From IMG/VR virus record IMGVR_UViG_3300008113_000196, positions 1 to 39,439 of that record: a DNA stretch of 39,439 nt; one strand, written 5' to 3'. A program made the translations under genes and the position numbers. A model generated the notes under the pieces. It had not been told where the DNA came from. It saw only the letters and a list, made by a program, of their open reading frames with translations, and ran no database searches. This DNA is from a virus. Numbering within the stretch: the first letter of the stretch is position 1; every line of letters starts with the position of its first letter. Below are positions 15,252-25,500 of this stretch, piece after piece.

Positions 15252-17087
15252 ATGGGAGGTGGAACTACAGGCGGTAATGAAGGAGGTGGTAACTCACCAA
15301 AATCTGAAGACCAAGTAATTAAAGAATGGCTTGCGAAACAAGGCAAGGAAATGGGTTTGGATGCTGCCCAAGGTAATTACAAGCAAGAATACGTACAACA
15401 AATAGGATATAACCCCAAACAAGTTAAAGAAACAATAGACGGGGTAGTGAAAGCGACAGCTCAAGGTCTTGCCGATCAATCAGTTTTTACCACTTTAGAT
15501 GAACAAGCAACAAGTGTAAGTAATAGTTTTGGTATTGCTAAAGGTAGAATGGAAGAGTTTAGGCAAGTAATTGCGGATGCTTCACCAACTCTTGTTAAAT
15601 TAGGTATTGATCAGACTGAAGCCGCGGCGAATTATACAAAAATTGCGGACGCAATGGGAGGTGCTGTAAGTATGGGTACTGAAGCTATTGTTGAAATGTC
15701 TGCAGCAGCAAAAATTTCAGGAACTGATGCTGGCGCATTAGCTGCAAAATTTAGAGAAGTAGGTGTTTCTGTTTACGATGCTGGAGATCAAATGAAGGAA
15801 GTTGCTAATTATGCGAGAAACGTGGGTGTTTCAGTATCCGCAGTATCGTCAGGAGTATTATCCAACTTGAACAAATTGAACACAATGAACTTCCAAGGAG
15901 GAGTTGAGGGACTTACTAGAATGGCGGCCCAAGCGGCAAGATTAGGGGTAGACATGGGTAAAGTTTTACAAACCGCAGATTCGTTAATGGACCCTGATAA
16001 GGCAATCGACATGGCAGCAAGTTTACAAAGACTTGGAGTTACCTCAAGTGCACTTCTTGATCCATTACGTGCAATGGATATGGCTCAAAACGATCCCGAA
16101 GCTTTACAAAATGAAATGTTAAACATTTCAAAAGAATTTACCAAGTTCAATGAACAATCCGGTAAATTTGAAATTATGCCAGGTGCTAAAAGAAGATTGA
16201 AAGAAGTTGCGGGAGCGTTAGGAATGAGTGCCGATGAATTAGCTAAAATGTCAATTCAATCAGCTGAGTTTGACAAAAAACTCTCTCAGTTAAAATTACC
16301 AAGTTTCGCTGAAGGTGATGAAGAAACAAAACAGTTAATTGCGGGTATGGCTCAGATGAAAGGAGGAGTTGCGACTGTAAATGTGAAAGACGAAAAAACT
16401 GGTGAAGTTTTACTAAAACAAGTAGATCAACTAACACCTGAAGACATTCAAAAACTTAAGGAGTCTCAAACAGAGCAAGCAAAATCAGTTGAAGAATTAG
16501 CCTACGATCAATTAACTCAGTTACAACAAATAAATTCTGGAATAAACGGAGTAAAGGCTGCAGCAGCTTTTGGTACTGCAACCGCTGAACCTATTGAAAA
16601 ATTAGTTGGAACTTTAAGTGGGGTTTCAGGCCAAATTTCAAAAGATTATGGGTCTAGAGCGGAAACAAAAGATTTTAGAAAAGGTGCTGAAAGCATTGGT
16701 CAACCAATTGAAGATGTGATTACTGCCGCAATCAGAGGTGATGAGGCTGGTCAAAAAAAGGCAGTAGAAGAATTATTTGCAAATTTAAAGACACAAGAAC
16801 AGAATTTTGTTACAAATCAAACAAAATATATCCAAGAGACATTTGCAAATGTGTCTAATGTCATTAAACAAAATTATTCAAAACCCGTAGAAACTAAAAC
16901 AACTGCAGATATAAATGTTAATATGAGTATTACAGGAGATGCAAATGTTAAAGATATGGATTTGAATGCTGTACAAGATAAAATAGTTAAGTTTTTAACA
17001 CAAAGTGCTGAAGGTAAAGCATTACTAAAAGAAGCTGTTGAAAATAAAAACGCACCACAAACCGCACAAGGAACTAAAACCCCATGA
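15252..17087 (+). CDS. Putative tail tape-measure protein (gp29-like)
   Basis: A 611-residue, mostly helical protein; T4 gp29 is 590 residues, so the implied tail length is similar to T4. The first 15 residues are glycine-rich. Residues about 70-350 are an alanine-rich helical region with many short repeats of hydrophobic heptad type (for example EVGVSVYDAGDQMKEVANYA). The rest has charged and glutamine-rich helices, and about residues 555-580 form a beta-like segment (ADINVNMSITGDANVKDM) also seen near the ends of other tape-measure proteins. No enzyme domain was found. The position, after a gp26-like chaperone candidate and before large baseplate genes, is the main support. Confidence 0.55.
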   Translation: MGGGTTGGNEGGGNSPKSEDQVIKEWLAKQGKEMGLDAAQGNYKQEYVQQIGYNPKQVKETIDGVVKATAQGLADQSVFTTLDEQATSVSNSFGIAKGRMEEFRQVIADASPTLVKLGIDQTEAAANYTKIADAMGGAVSMGTEAIVEMSAAAKISGTDAGALAAKFREVGVSVYDAGDQMKEVANYARNVGVSVSAVSSGVLSNLNKLNTMNFQGGVEGLTRMAAQAARLGVDMGKVLQTADSLMDPDKAIDMAASLQRLGVTSSALLDPLRAMDMAQNDPEALQNEMLNISKEFTKFNEQSGKFEIMPGAKRRLKEVAGALGMSADELAKMSIQSAEFDKKLSQLKLPSFAEGDEETKQLIAGMAQMKGGVATVNVKDEKTGEVLLKQVDQLTPEDIQKLKESQTEQAKSVEELAYDQLTQLQQINSGINGVKAAAAFGTATAEPIEKLVGTLSGVSGQISKDYGSRAETKDFRKGAESIGQPIEDVITAAIRGDEAGQKKAVEELFANLKTQEQNFVTNQTKYIQETFANVSNVIKQNYSKPVETKTTADINVNMSITGDANVKDMDLNAVQDKIVKFLTQSAEGKALLKEAVENKNAPQTAQGTKTP

Positions 17088-17090
17088 TTT

Positions 17091-17123
17091 TATTTATAAA
17101 AAACCACACTAACTCTATTTATA
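17091..17123 (+). promoter_or_regulatory. Two late-promoter motifs before the large baseplate gene
   Basis: TATTTATA occurs twice, at 17091-17098 and 17116-17123. The second lies 12 bases before the ATG at 17136, the first 37 bases before. Both spacings are seen at other genes, so either or both could be used. Confidence 0.55.
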
Positions 17124-17135
17124 AAATAAAAAAGT

Positions 17136-20100
17136 ATGGCTGAGAGTTTTTTATCTTTTGGAAATTCAGAAACATTTAGAAAACAACTATTAGTTAGAAA
17201 CCTAACACCATATAGTGTGCCAGGTAGTTATACATCACCTGGAAATCCAATCAATTATGAAACCAATCTAACGGTGACTAATGTTATTGATTCACCTAAC
17301 AATTATGTTTCTACAAATTTATTTGCCAAAGATCTCTATCCTTTAAACGAATATGGCCCTGATGGAGGATTCGGATCACCAATTGATGTAAATTTTACTC
17401 CATCAACAAATAACCCCGAAGGTACTAACCAAGGACCATACTACCCAAAAAATGGAACTGACTTAGATATTATAAATGAATTTTTCATTGAGTCAGCATA
17501 CGTTACAAATAAATGGGGACCTTCAGGAGGATATAAAGACTTAGTTATAATTACAGATATACAAAATGGAGGAAACATATATCAACCATATTGGGATCCG
17601 TCATACTATAGTTACTCATCATACCCAACGTTTAATGTTATATTTCAAGACGACCCTGTTGGATCTAATGGACCACTATCTTCAGATACATTCTTAGCTA
17701 AAATTGGAGCTAGTCAATTAAAATTTGCATTTGATGAGAGAGTTGCTCAAGAAATACAACAAGCAACTATTGGAGCTATAAATTTGGATACGATTAGTGA
17801 CCCTTTTTCTGCAAGTTTATTAGCAACAGGACAACAACCATTTTTTATTAGAAATTGGAAAATTACTGTCCCTGAAAATCCTGTACTGGCAACTGTATCT
17901 TTGGCTAACAGACTTACAGGAACTTATTTTCCCGTATCGTTTATACCTGGTGATTATTTTGATGATGATAACCCAATTAACAAACCACAAACAGAAGCGG
18001 CATTAGGTGTTGCAAATAGTTTAACAGGTGGATTATTAGCCCCTATATTAAATAAGTACAGGAGTCCTTCTGAAGTTTTTGTTGCTAATACGGGTAATGG
18101 TCAAAGATCTGCACTTTTTTCTGCATTAGATTATAATTTATACAGACCGGCATATAACAGAGGTTTAATTGGTGGTTTAATTGCAAATGCTTCCGCCGCA
18201 GTTAACAGGTTGTTTGATCAAGATAAAGCTCAATCGTCAGGATATTATGTGGGAAATGAAAATGCGGAACCTTCACAAATAGATGGTCCTGCAAACCAAT
18301 TACCGGTAAACCAATTTGGGGTACAACAACAAAGTATTGTTTATGGACCTCAAGAATTAGGTATTTTATATGAAGGTAATGAAAATCAACTTAATTTTGG
18401 TTTAAAAGGTAAATCTTATACTGATGGTGGTGGTACCTCAGGGCAATTAGTTTGGACATCACCCAAATACAAAGGAAATGCCGGATTCCGAGCGACTGTT
18501 GGTGGAGGTGCAGGTAGTTTAGATGATGAATTTAATCAGATATCGGCGGATTATTTAAGATATCAATCAACTGATATACCATTCAGACCTGGATCAATCT
18601 TGGATGAAACACAAAGAATTATAAATTCTGCGGACCAAGTACAAGGAGAAACTAGATTGAAACATGTTGGTACAGCAATGAACCAAGTATCTAAAGTATT
18701 TAATGATGGTTATAAAGAACTTACAAAAGGTTCTAGAGTGTTATCATACGTAAATCAAGCGGATGGTACACAAGCAGGATTAGAGTATTGTAGGGTGTTC
18801 CAAAAAGACACACCATATTACACTTATGCTGACCTACAAAAAGTTGACGGTATTACAACTTCAGGTAGAAGATTTGATTATTCAATACTTGACAATACAT
18901 ATAATTTGAATATTGCACCATTGAAAAATCCAGGATCAACAAATATAGTTGATGGTAAAGTTAAAAAATATATGTTATCTATTGAAAACTTAGCTTGGAG
19001 AACATCAGACAGACCGGGTTATACTTATGATGACCTTCCTGTTTGTGAAAGAGGTCCTAACGGTGGTAGAATAATGTGGTTTCCACCATATAATTTAAAG
19101 TTTAGTGATGATGCTAAACCCGACTTCAATGGGACATCATTCTTGGGTAGACCCGAACCAATATATACTTACAAAAACACGTCAAGAACTGGATCACTAC
19201 AATTTTCAATAATTGTGGATCACCCATCAATGATGAATACAATTATTGAAAAACAAATGCAAGGAGCGGACCGAGAAAGAGTTCAAAGTATAGTTGATTC
19301 CTTTTACGCCGGATGTACTAAATATGACTTATATGAATTAGCAATTAAGTTCAATACAATACCGACTAAAGATTTATATACTTACCAACAAATATTAAAC
19401 AACCCAAGATTAACATCTGAAGAGCAAGTTGAGGTATTTCAAAGTATACCTGTTGAACAGACTAGTACTACTGAAGGTAGTGCTTCAGGGGGGGACCAAA
19501 ACGCTAACACAACTGCTGCTGGTACAGAAGAACAACAAAATCCTGAATTTGTCGAAACAGATTTAAGTAACTACATCGGCTACGGTTTTTATTTTGAAAA
19601 TGATGTACCTGGAGGTCCTAATGGAACAAAACCTGGTGAAGATAAAACAAAAGGAGTTTCAGCCTATAATTATAGTTACTACTATAATCAATATATTGGT
19701 TTATTACCAACATATGAATCTAAAGCACCCGCCAAAGTTTATGTTGGTACTGAGGAATTTTTAGCGGCGGGTATACCAAATTTCTTTTCAAGCGTTATAG
19801 AGGGAAACTTTAACCTAATTCAAAATGAATTGGTAAAACAAAAGATTGATGAGATACTTGTTAAAAAGAAAGGAAAAATCGAAATAGAACTTGTAGGTTC
19901 TGCGTCAGCACCACAAACAGTATCATATAATAAATTATTATCTGAAAGAAGAAACTTCTCAGTTCAAAAATGGTTTTTAGATCAAAAGTTAAGTGACGGA
20001 AAAACAATCAGACAATACCAAGAACAAGGTAGCTTCAAAGTTATTTTAAGTCCAAACGGAGAACAATTAGTAATACCGAAAACAAAAGAAATTGCCTCGG

Positions 20101-22253
20101 CAACAACAGAAACAACTGATATAAGTGTCACAAATGCACAAGGCGGTAATGTATTAAGTGCAAGTGTTGATTGTACTAAAAATATAACACAAGCTCCTGT
20201 AACCAATCCTGCGTCAGGAGATAGCCCTGATTCAAACCCGGCTCAATGGTATAGTATACCTGCGATGGCATGTAGAAGAGTTGCAATTCAAAGGATCAAA
20301 GCTGAAATCCCCAAAGAACCTACAACAACTACAACAACAACACAACCACAAACACCAGACCCAAATAGGAACGTTAACGTTTTAACGGGTACTACACAAA
20401 GTATTAAACCTGAAGCTAAACTCACAGTTGAACAAAAAATTAAAGAAGGAATATCGAAGAAAATTTTAAGAAATCTTTTTACTGAATGTGATTATTTCCA
20501 AGTGATTAAGGAAACAGACCCTATGGTTTATGAGACAATTAAAGATAAAATTAAGTTTTTTTCCCCTGCGTTTCACTCAATGACACCCGAAGGATTAAAT
20601 GCAAGACTTACATTCCTTAATCAATGTACTAGACCTGGACAGTCGATACCTGTTATTGGACCGGACGGAAGACCAAAATATAATGACGCCCTCAATACCG
20701 CTTTTGGTGCACCACCAATTTTAGTTTTAAGAATTGGTGACTTTTACCATACTAAAATAGTACCCACATCAATAAGTTTTAACTATGACCAAGTTCCCCT
20801 TGATATAAATCCTGAAGGAATTGGGGTACAACCAATGATAGCAAATATAAATATTGGTTTCAATATCATTGGAGGTATGGGGCTTAAAGAACCAGTACAA
20901 GAATTACAAAATGCTTTGTCATTTAATTTTTATGCTAACACTGAAATTTATGATGAAAGAGCTACCGCAACGGAAGACACAAGTGAGTTAGATAAATATG
21001 TTGTTGAAAAAATTACTGGAGGATTACCTCCTGTTACTTCAGAACAGGCGGCACAAGTAAACAATGTACAACCTAAAAAGGGTGGGTCTACTATTGGAGT
21101 AATTGCAAACACAACAGAAATGGATTACGCACCGTTGTTTACAACTCTACAAGAATCAATGCAAGGTTACTTTAAAACATATTTTGATTCCTTAAGTAAG
21201 ATAAATACAGATTATAATTATGGAATTCTTCAGTTAACTCTTAAAGATAGAAACTATACAAAAGGATTAGTTTCTGAATATACTGATGAAAAAGTTGAAA
21301 CTACTTTGTTTGGTAAATCTAATACTTATCAAGATTATGTTGAGAATTTAATCAAAAAGGTTAAAAAAGACATAGAACAAAATGATGACCCAATAATGTT
21401 TTTCTTAAAAACACCAAGTGGTTTGATAACTAATAAAATTAAAAGGGAATTAGAAGATAAGTTACAATCAATCGCCAACGAAAGACAAGGCGCAATTTTA
21501 GATGTCATAAATAATAATACAACAAACATTACTAAATCAATTACTGATTTGAATTTTATATTCAGACAGTTAGATGTTGTATCATCTAAATTAGACGGTG
21601 AATTGGGGTCTAATAATGAGCCAGTACTTTATGATTTAAGTGGAGATACTTTCTTTGGTGCCGCTACATCTGAAGGTACTATTGGTAATTTATACACTAA
21701 AAGAATACCTGAAGTAATAAAGAAGTTTGAGGACTTATTAGTTCAAAATAAAATTGTTACTGACATATTCCAAAAAAATACATCAACAATAGATAATGGT
21801 TCAGGATGTGAATTTTTAGTTAATAATCAAAATTATTTTACAACATGTCCTTATAACCGTTTTTATATTGCCATGTCTCCTCTATTTACTAAATCAAATT
21901 TATTGACACAATTAAAGAACGATCTTACTAGTGGTCCTGAAATAAAAACAAATCAAAATGCGATCAACGCAGTGAATACTGTATGTGATCAATTGGCGAA
22001 AGATTATACTGTACTACAAGATTATTGGAAAAATATTTTTGAAACCTTACCAACACCAAGTAATAGTGGAAAACAAATTTACACCGAATGTACTACATTT
22101 AAGATACCTGATAATCAAGTAAAAAAATGTAACTATGTTACACCTGCAGTAGGAGATTTAAACCAAAAAAATAAAAGAATTAAAGATCTTTATTCAAATC
22201 AAAACCTGAATGATAAAAAAGACACCTTTAATGGAAAAGTAACTTTTAATTAA
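17136..22253 (+). CDS. Giant baseplate protein with OmpA-like domain
   Basis: A 1705-residue structural protein of the tail tip. A central region (nucleotides about 18960-19260) carries YMLSIENLAWR, then GGRIMWFPPYNLKF and TGSLQFSIIVDHPSMM, which I recognise as a recurrent core in large baseplate proteins of T4-like phages from environmental samples. Residues about 868-1056 look like an OmpA/MotB-type peptidoglycan-binding fold: IEIELVGSAS, then YNKLLSERRNFSVQKWFLD, then a later strand RRVAIQRI. The arginine that binds diaminopimelate in OmpA is kept (R939), but the aspartate is replaced by serine (S924). A Thr/Gln/Pro linker follows at about 1062-1078. The C-terminal 500 residues contain helical segments and a cysteine-containing end. 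Followed after 2 bases by the gp53/LysM-like gene, clearly in one operon. Confidence 0.75.
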   Translation: MAESFLSFGNSETFRKQLLVRNLTPYSVPGSYTSPGNPINYETNLTVTNVIDSPNNYVSTNLFAKDLYPLNEYGPDGGFGSPIDVNFTPSTNNPEGTNQGPYYPKNGTDLDIINEFFIESAYVTNKWGPSGGYKDLVIITDIQNGGNIYQPYWDPSYYSYSSYPTFNVIFQDDPVGSNGPLSSDTFLAKIGASQLKFAFDERVAQEIQQATIGAINLDTISDPFSASLLATGQQPFFIRNWKITVPENPVLATVSLANRLTGTYFPVSFIPGDYFDDDNPINKPQTEAALGVANSLTGGLLAPILNKYRSPSEVFVANTGNGQRSALFSALDYNLYRPAYNRGLIGGLIANASAAVNRLFDQDKAQSSGYYVGNENAEPSQIDGPANQLPVNQFGVQQQSIVYGPQELGILYEGNENQLNFGLKGKSYTDGGGTSGQLVWTSPKYKGNAGFRATVGGGAGSLDDEFNQISADYLRYQSTDIPFRPGSILDETQRIINSADQVQGETRLKHVGTAMNQVSKVFNDGYKELTKGSRVLSYVNQADGTQAGLEYCRVFQKDTPYYTYADLQKVDGITTSGRRFDYSILDNTYNLNIAPLKNPGSTNIVDGKVKKYMLSIENLAWRTSDRPGYTYDDLPVCERGPNGGRIMWFPPYNLKFSDDAKPDFNGTSFLGRPEPIYTYKNTSRTGSLQFSIIVDHPSMMNTIIEKQMQGADRERVQSIVDSFYAGCTKYDLYELAIKFNTIPTKDLYTYQQILNNPRLTSEEQVEVFQSIPVEQTSTTEGSASGGDQNANTTAAGTEEQQNPEFVETDLSNYIGYGFYFENDVPGGPNGTKPGEDKTKGVSAYNYSYYYNQYIGLLPTYESKAPAKVYVGTEEFLAAGIPNFFSSVIEGNFNLIQNELVKQKIDEILVKKKGKIEIELVGSASAPQTVSYNKLLSERRNFSVQKWFLDQKLSDGKTIRQYQEQGSFKVILSPNGEQLVIPKTKEIASATTETTDISVTNAQGGNVLSASVDCTKNITQAPVTNPASGDSPDSNPAQWYSIPAMACRRVAIQRIKAEIPKEPTTTTTTTQPQTPDPNRNVNVLTGTTQSIKPEAKLTVEQKIKEGISKKILRNLFTECDYFQVIKETDPMVYETIKDKIKFFSPAFHSMTPEGLNARLTFLNQCTRPGQSIPVIGPDGRPKYNDALNTAFGAPPILVLRIGDFYHTKIVPTSISFNYDQVPLDINPEGIGVQPMIANINIGFNIIGGMGLKEPVQELQNALSFNFYANTEIYDERATATEDTSELDKYVVEKITGGLPPVTSEQAAQVNNVQPKKGGSTIGVIANTTEMDYAPLFTTLQESMQGYFKTYFDSLSKINTDYNYGILQLTLKDRNYTKGLVSEYTDEKVETTLFGKSNTYQDYVENLIKKVKKDIEQNDDPIMFFLKTPSGLITNKIKRELEDKLQSIANERQGAILDVINNNTTNITKSITDLNFIFRQLDVVSSKLDGELGSNNEPVLYDLSGDTFFGAATSEGTIGNLYTKRIPEVIKKFEDLLVQNKIVTDIFQKNTSTIDNGSGCEFLVNNQNYFTTCPYNRFYIAMSPLFTKSNLLTQLKNDLTSGPEIKTNQNAINAVNTVCDQLAKDYTVLQDYWKNIFETLPTPSNSGKQIYTECTTFKIPDNQVKKCNYVTPAVGDLNQKNKRIKDLYSNQNLNDKKDTFNGKVTFN

Positions 22254-22255
22254 AA

Positions 22256-22579
22256 ATGGCATTACAATATTGGAACAGATATACTGATTTTTTAATCAAT
22301 GGACAACAAGATGTCGTACCATACGTAGTTTTACAATCAAAAAGTTCTGACAAAAACTATATCTACAAAGTCAGTCAATCAAGGTTGGATAAAATATCTC
22401 AACAATATTATAACACACCTTACTTTGGTTGGTTGATAATGGCCGCAAATCCACAATATTCAGGTAATGAATATGATATACCTGATGGTGCTGTATTGAC
22501 AATTCCATTTCCGTTAGTAGCTTCTCTACAAGACTATAAAAACTCATTAGATAACTACTTCTTCTATTATGGCAGATAA
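22256..22579 (+). CDS. gp53/LysM-like baseplate wedge protein
   Basis: A 107-residue protein. Residues 33-87 have the LysM-like pattern: a first strand (YIYKVSQ), helices (RLDKISQQYYNTPYFGWLIM), the NPQY turn and a final strand (IPDGAVLTIPFP). T4 gp53 and the gpX/LysM proteins of contractile tails carry the same fold and connect the baseplate hub with the wedges. It is shorter than T4 gp53 (196). It starts 2 bases after the giant baseplate gene and overlaps the next gene by 11 bases, so the three are translationally linked. Confidence 0.65.
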   Translation: MALQYWNRYTDFLINGQQDVVPYVVLQSKSSDKNYIYKVSQSRLDKISQQYYNTPYFGWLIMAANPQYSGNEYDIPDGAVLTIPFPLVASLQDYKNSLDNYFFYYGR

Positions 22580-25500
22580 CGGGGAAAACATACTTGTAGA
22601 ATTTGATTATGATAACATTACACTTATAGACCCAAACAAATTAGTAGATCAAGAAGGTAATGTTAAAGATCGTTTGGTAAAACAAGAGGATCTTGTTATG
22701 TACGCTAATTTAGAATGTAACGTACTTCCAAGAACTAAACTGGCGGTAGGAACCGCAATGAACGACTCCCAAAGAACAATATCTGTTGGAAAAATAAATT
22801 TCCTAAATCCAGGTAATAAAACCTTTTTAGATACAGGATGGTCTGATGAGTTGACAGGAAAGTATACCGTTCAAGGTAAAGGTGTAAATCAACAGAGACA
22901 AACTGCGGTAAAAAATCCGAATAAGTCAGACGATTTTTATATTACACAAAATTTAAATTCTAATGGTACTCCAGGTGCGGTTGATAATGGTTTTTTAGGT
23001 ATAAAATCAATTAGTGTTAATGTTGGTACAGATTTCTTACCTGTAATCGACATTGAAATGGAAGATATTAAGGGAAGAGGTTTGTTTGAAGGTGGAAATA
23101 ATTCACCGTACGCAGCATTCTTCCAACTACCCTACCCTCAATTCACATTAACTTTAAAAGGTTTTTACGGAAAGGCTGTAAAGTTCCCAATAATGATACA
23201 ATCTTTCACGTTTAAGTTTAATAGTACTACTCACAACTATGAGATATCTTTAAAATTTTATGGTTATAAATATACATTGTTATCTTATGTGAATTTTGGG
23301 GCTTTAATGGCGGTTCCACATATGTATAACAATGTTGTAAATCAAAATACACTAACCGCTGTTCAAGGTACTAATACAAATCAAACATCTCTACAAACAC
23401 CATCAATAGTAAGTAGAGGGTATCAAAAAATGAAAGAGATTTATTCCGACTATAAATCTAAAGGACTTATTCCGGATAACTTTCCTGAAATAACATTAAA
23501 TCAGTTAAACTATAGATTACAAACATTTATTGATAAAGTATTAGAAGATTTTTCTAAAGAAAATTTAGGTGTATTGACCGAAATGACCAACTACACAAAT
23601 ACTCTTACCGCATATCAACAAGCGGTATTTGTTTATTTGAGTTCATGGTACAATACTTATATGGACGTAAAAAATCCTGTAGTTTTAAAAAATGGAACAA
23701 ATGTTTATAGATTCCAAAAAAAATACGACGCACAAAAAAGAGAAACCGCTTTAACAGAATTAGATGGAATCCTTAAAGATTACAATACAAAATTGAACGA
23801 AAATAGTGTTTTAGGTGCTAATGGTAGCTATACCATAGGAACAAAAACGGTACAACCAAAAATACCATTCAAAATTGACTTGGCAACTTTTGTTAAACAA
23901 ATACCAACCGAAAATGATATTGATTTAGAAAAAACTTTTAGAGCACAAGAAACCGCTCCGAAAGGAACTCTTTCACCTACAAATACAGCACCAACCGGAT
24001 TCACGCAAACTGATTTGGCATATAATACATTTAGAACAAATTTTACTAGAGAATTTAACGACCTAAAAGGGAATTATTATTTTTTTGAGGGTGAAAAATC
24101 ATATATGAGTATAGTAGAAACGATGGCTAAAGAAGCAGCAAGAATCCGAACTCAAGTTGAACAACAAATTACAGAAAGTTTAGCCTTAAAATTTAATTCA
24201 AAAGGGGAAGACGGTTTAGGGTTTACTCCCTCAGTCAGAAATATCTTAGCGGTATTTTATTGTCAAGGTGAAGCTTTTTTGCGGTTGATGGATGAAGTAC
24301 ATAAAAAAGCTTGGGAACAAAGAGAAAATCCATTTAGAAGAGCGGCGATATTTGGTAATCAAACAACCGCACCAAGTGTCGATGTTAAAACATCAACACA
24401 GAATAATGAACCTATCTATCCTTGGCCACAAGTCATACAAGAAACTGTAAGTGATGATAACACAGAAAAGTTTCAAGTAATATACCCTGGAGCTCAGAAT
24501 GTTGCAACTTCTTATAGGGCTTTTAATCCTGAAATTTGGCCTGAAGTCGAGTTTGTTGAACAATTTATCAAAGGATATACTCAAAGGCAAAACGATGCTA
24601 ATAAAAGAGGTGCCGAATTTAATGATATTGATATACAACCTTCAAGAGCGTCATTGAATGCAATTGATTTTCCAATCACAAACGAAGTTTTTCAAAACAA
24701 AGAAGAGTCTAAATACTTTTTTGAAATATACGAAAGACTGATGTTAAATGCTTATTACAGTAGACTCAACAGAATGTCAGGATATAATTTAAGTATCTAT
24801 CAAGCTGAAGCAGATGATGAAGCTGTAAACATACTTAAAAGTTTGGGTCAAGATAATCCTTATTTATCCAAAACGATAAAAGAATATTTGTTAGATGGAT
24901 CCAATTATTTACCTTTTTTAAGACATATATCAAATCAAGGACAAGGAGATAGCTGGCAAGGTTTTATAAGAGGTGAATTTGTTACCCCATATATTAAAAA
25001 TGATGTTGCAAATCCAAATTTATTATATAATGGAGATATTATTGTATCAACAAAATCACAGCCGAATGTATCACTAAGTGACGATAAAAATATAACCAAC
25101 TTAGAAAAGTATTTTACTTCATCTTCATCAACAAATGAATTTGAATTTGGCGATGTTTACCCAATTACAAATTTAAATTGGGATAAAAAGAATTTAGCAA
25201 ATGGTAAAAGTTTAAACAACGCTAATGAAGCTTACGATACTAAAGATGTGTTAGAATATAATGATACTCAAAAAACAATAACTAATTTTGAAAATGACGA
25301 TAACTTTAATACTAAAAAACCATTTACACACTTTAATTTTTTAAATTTAAATGTAACACCAGATACTTCAGATTTAAAAGTATTCTATAACACTAGAGAA
25401 TACAAAAATCAATTGATTACTGAAGGTAACATAAGTTACGATAATTATTCAGGAAATTTAGTTGCCGATCAAACGACTTCTATGTTGAATACACCTTATT

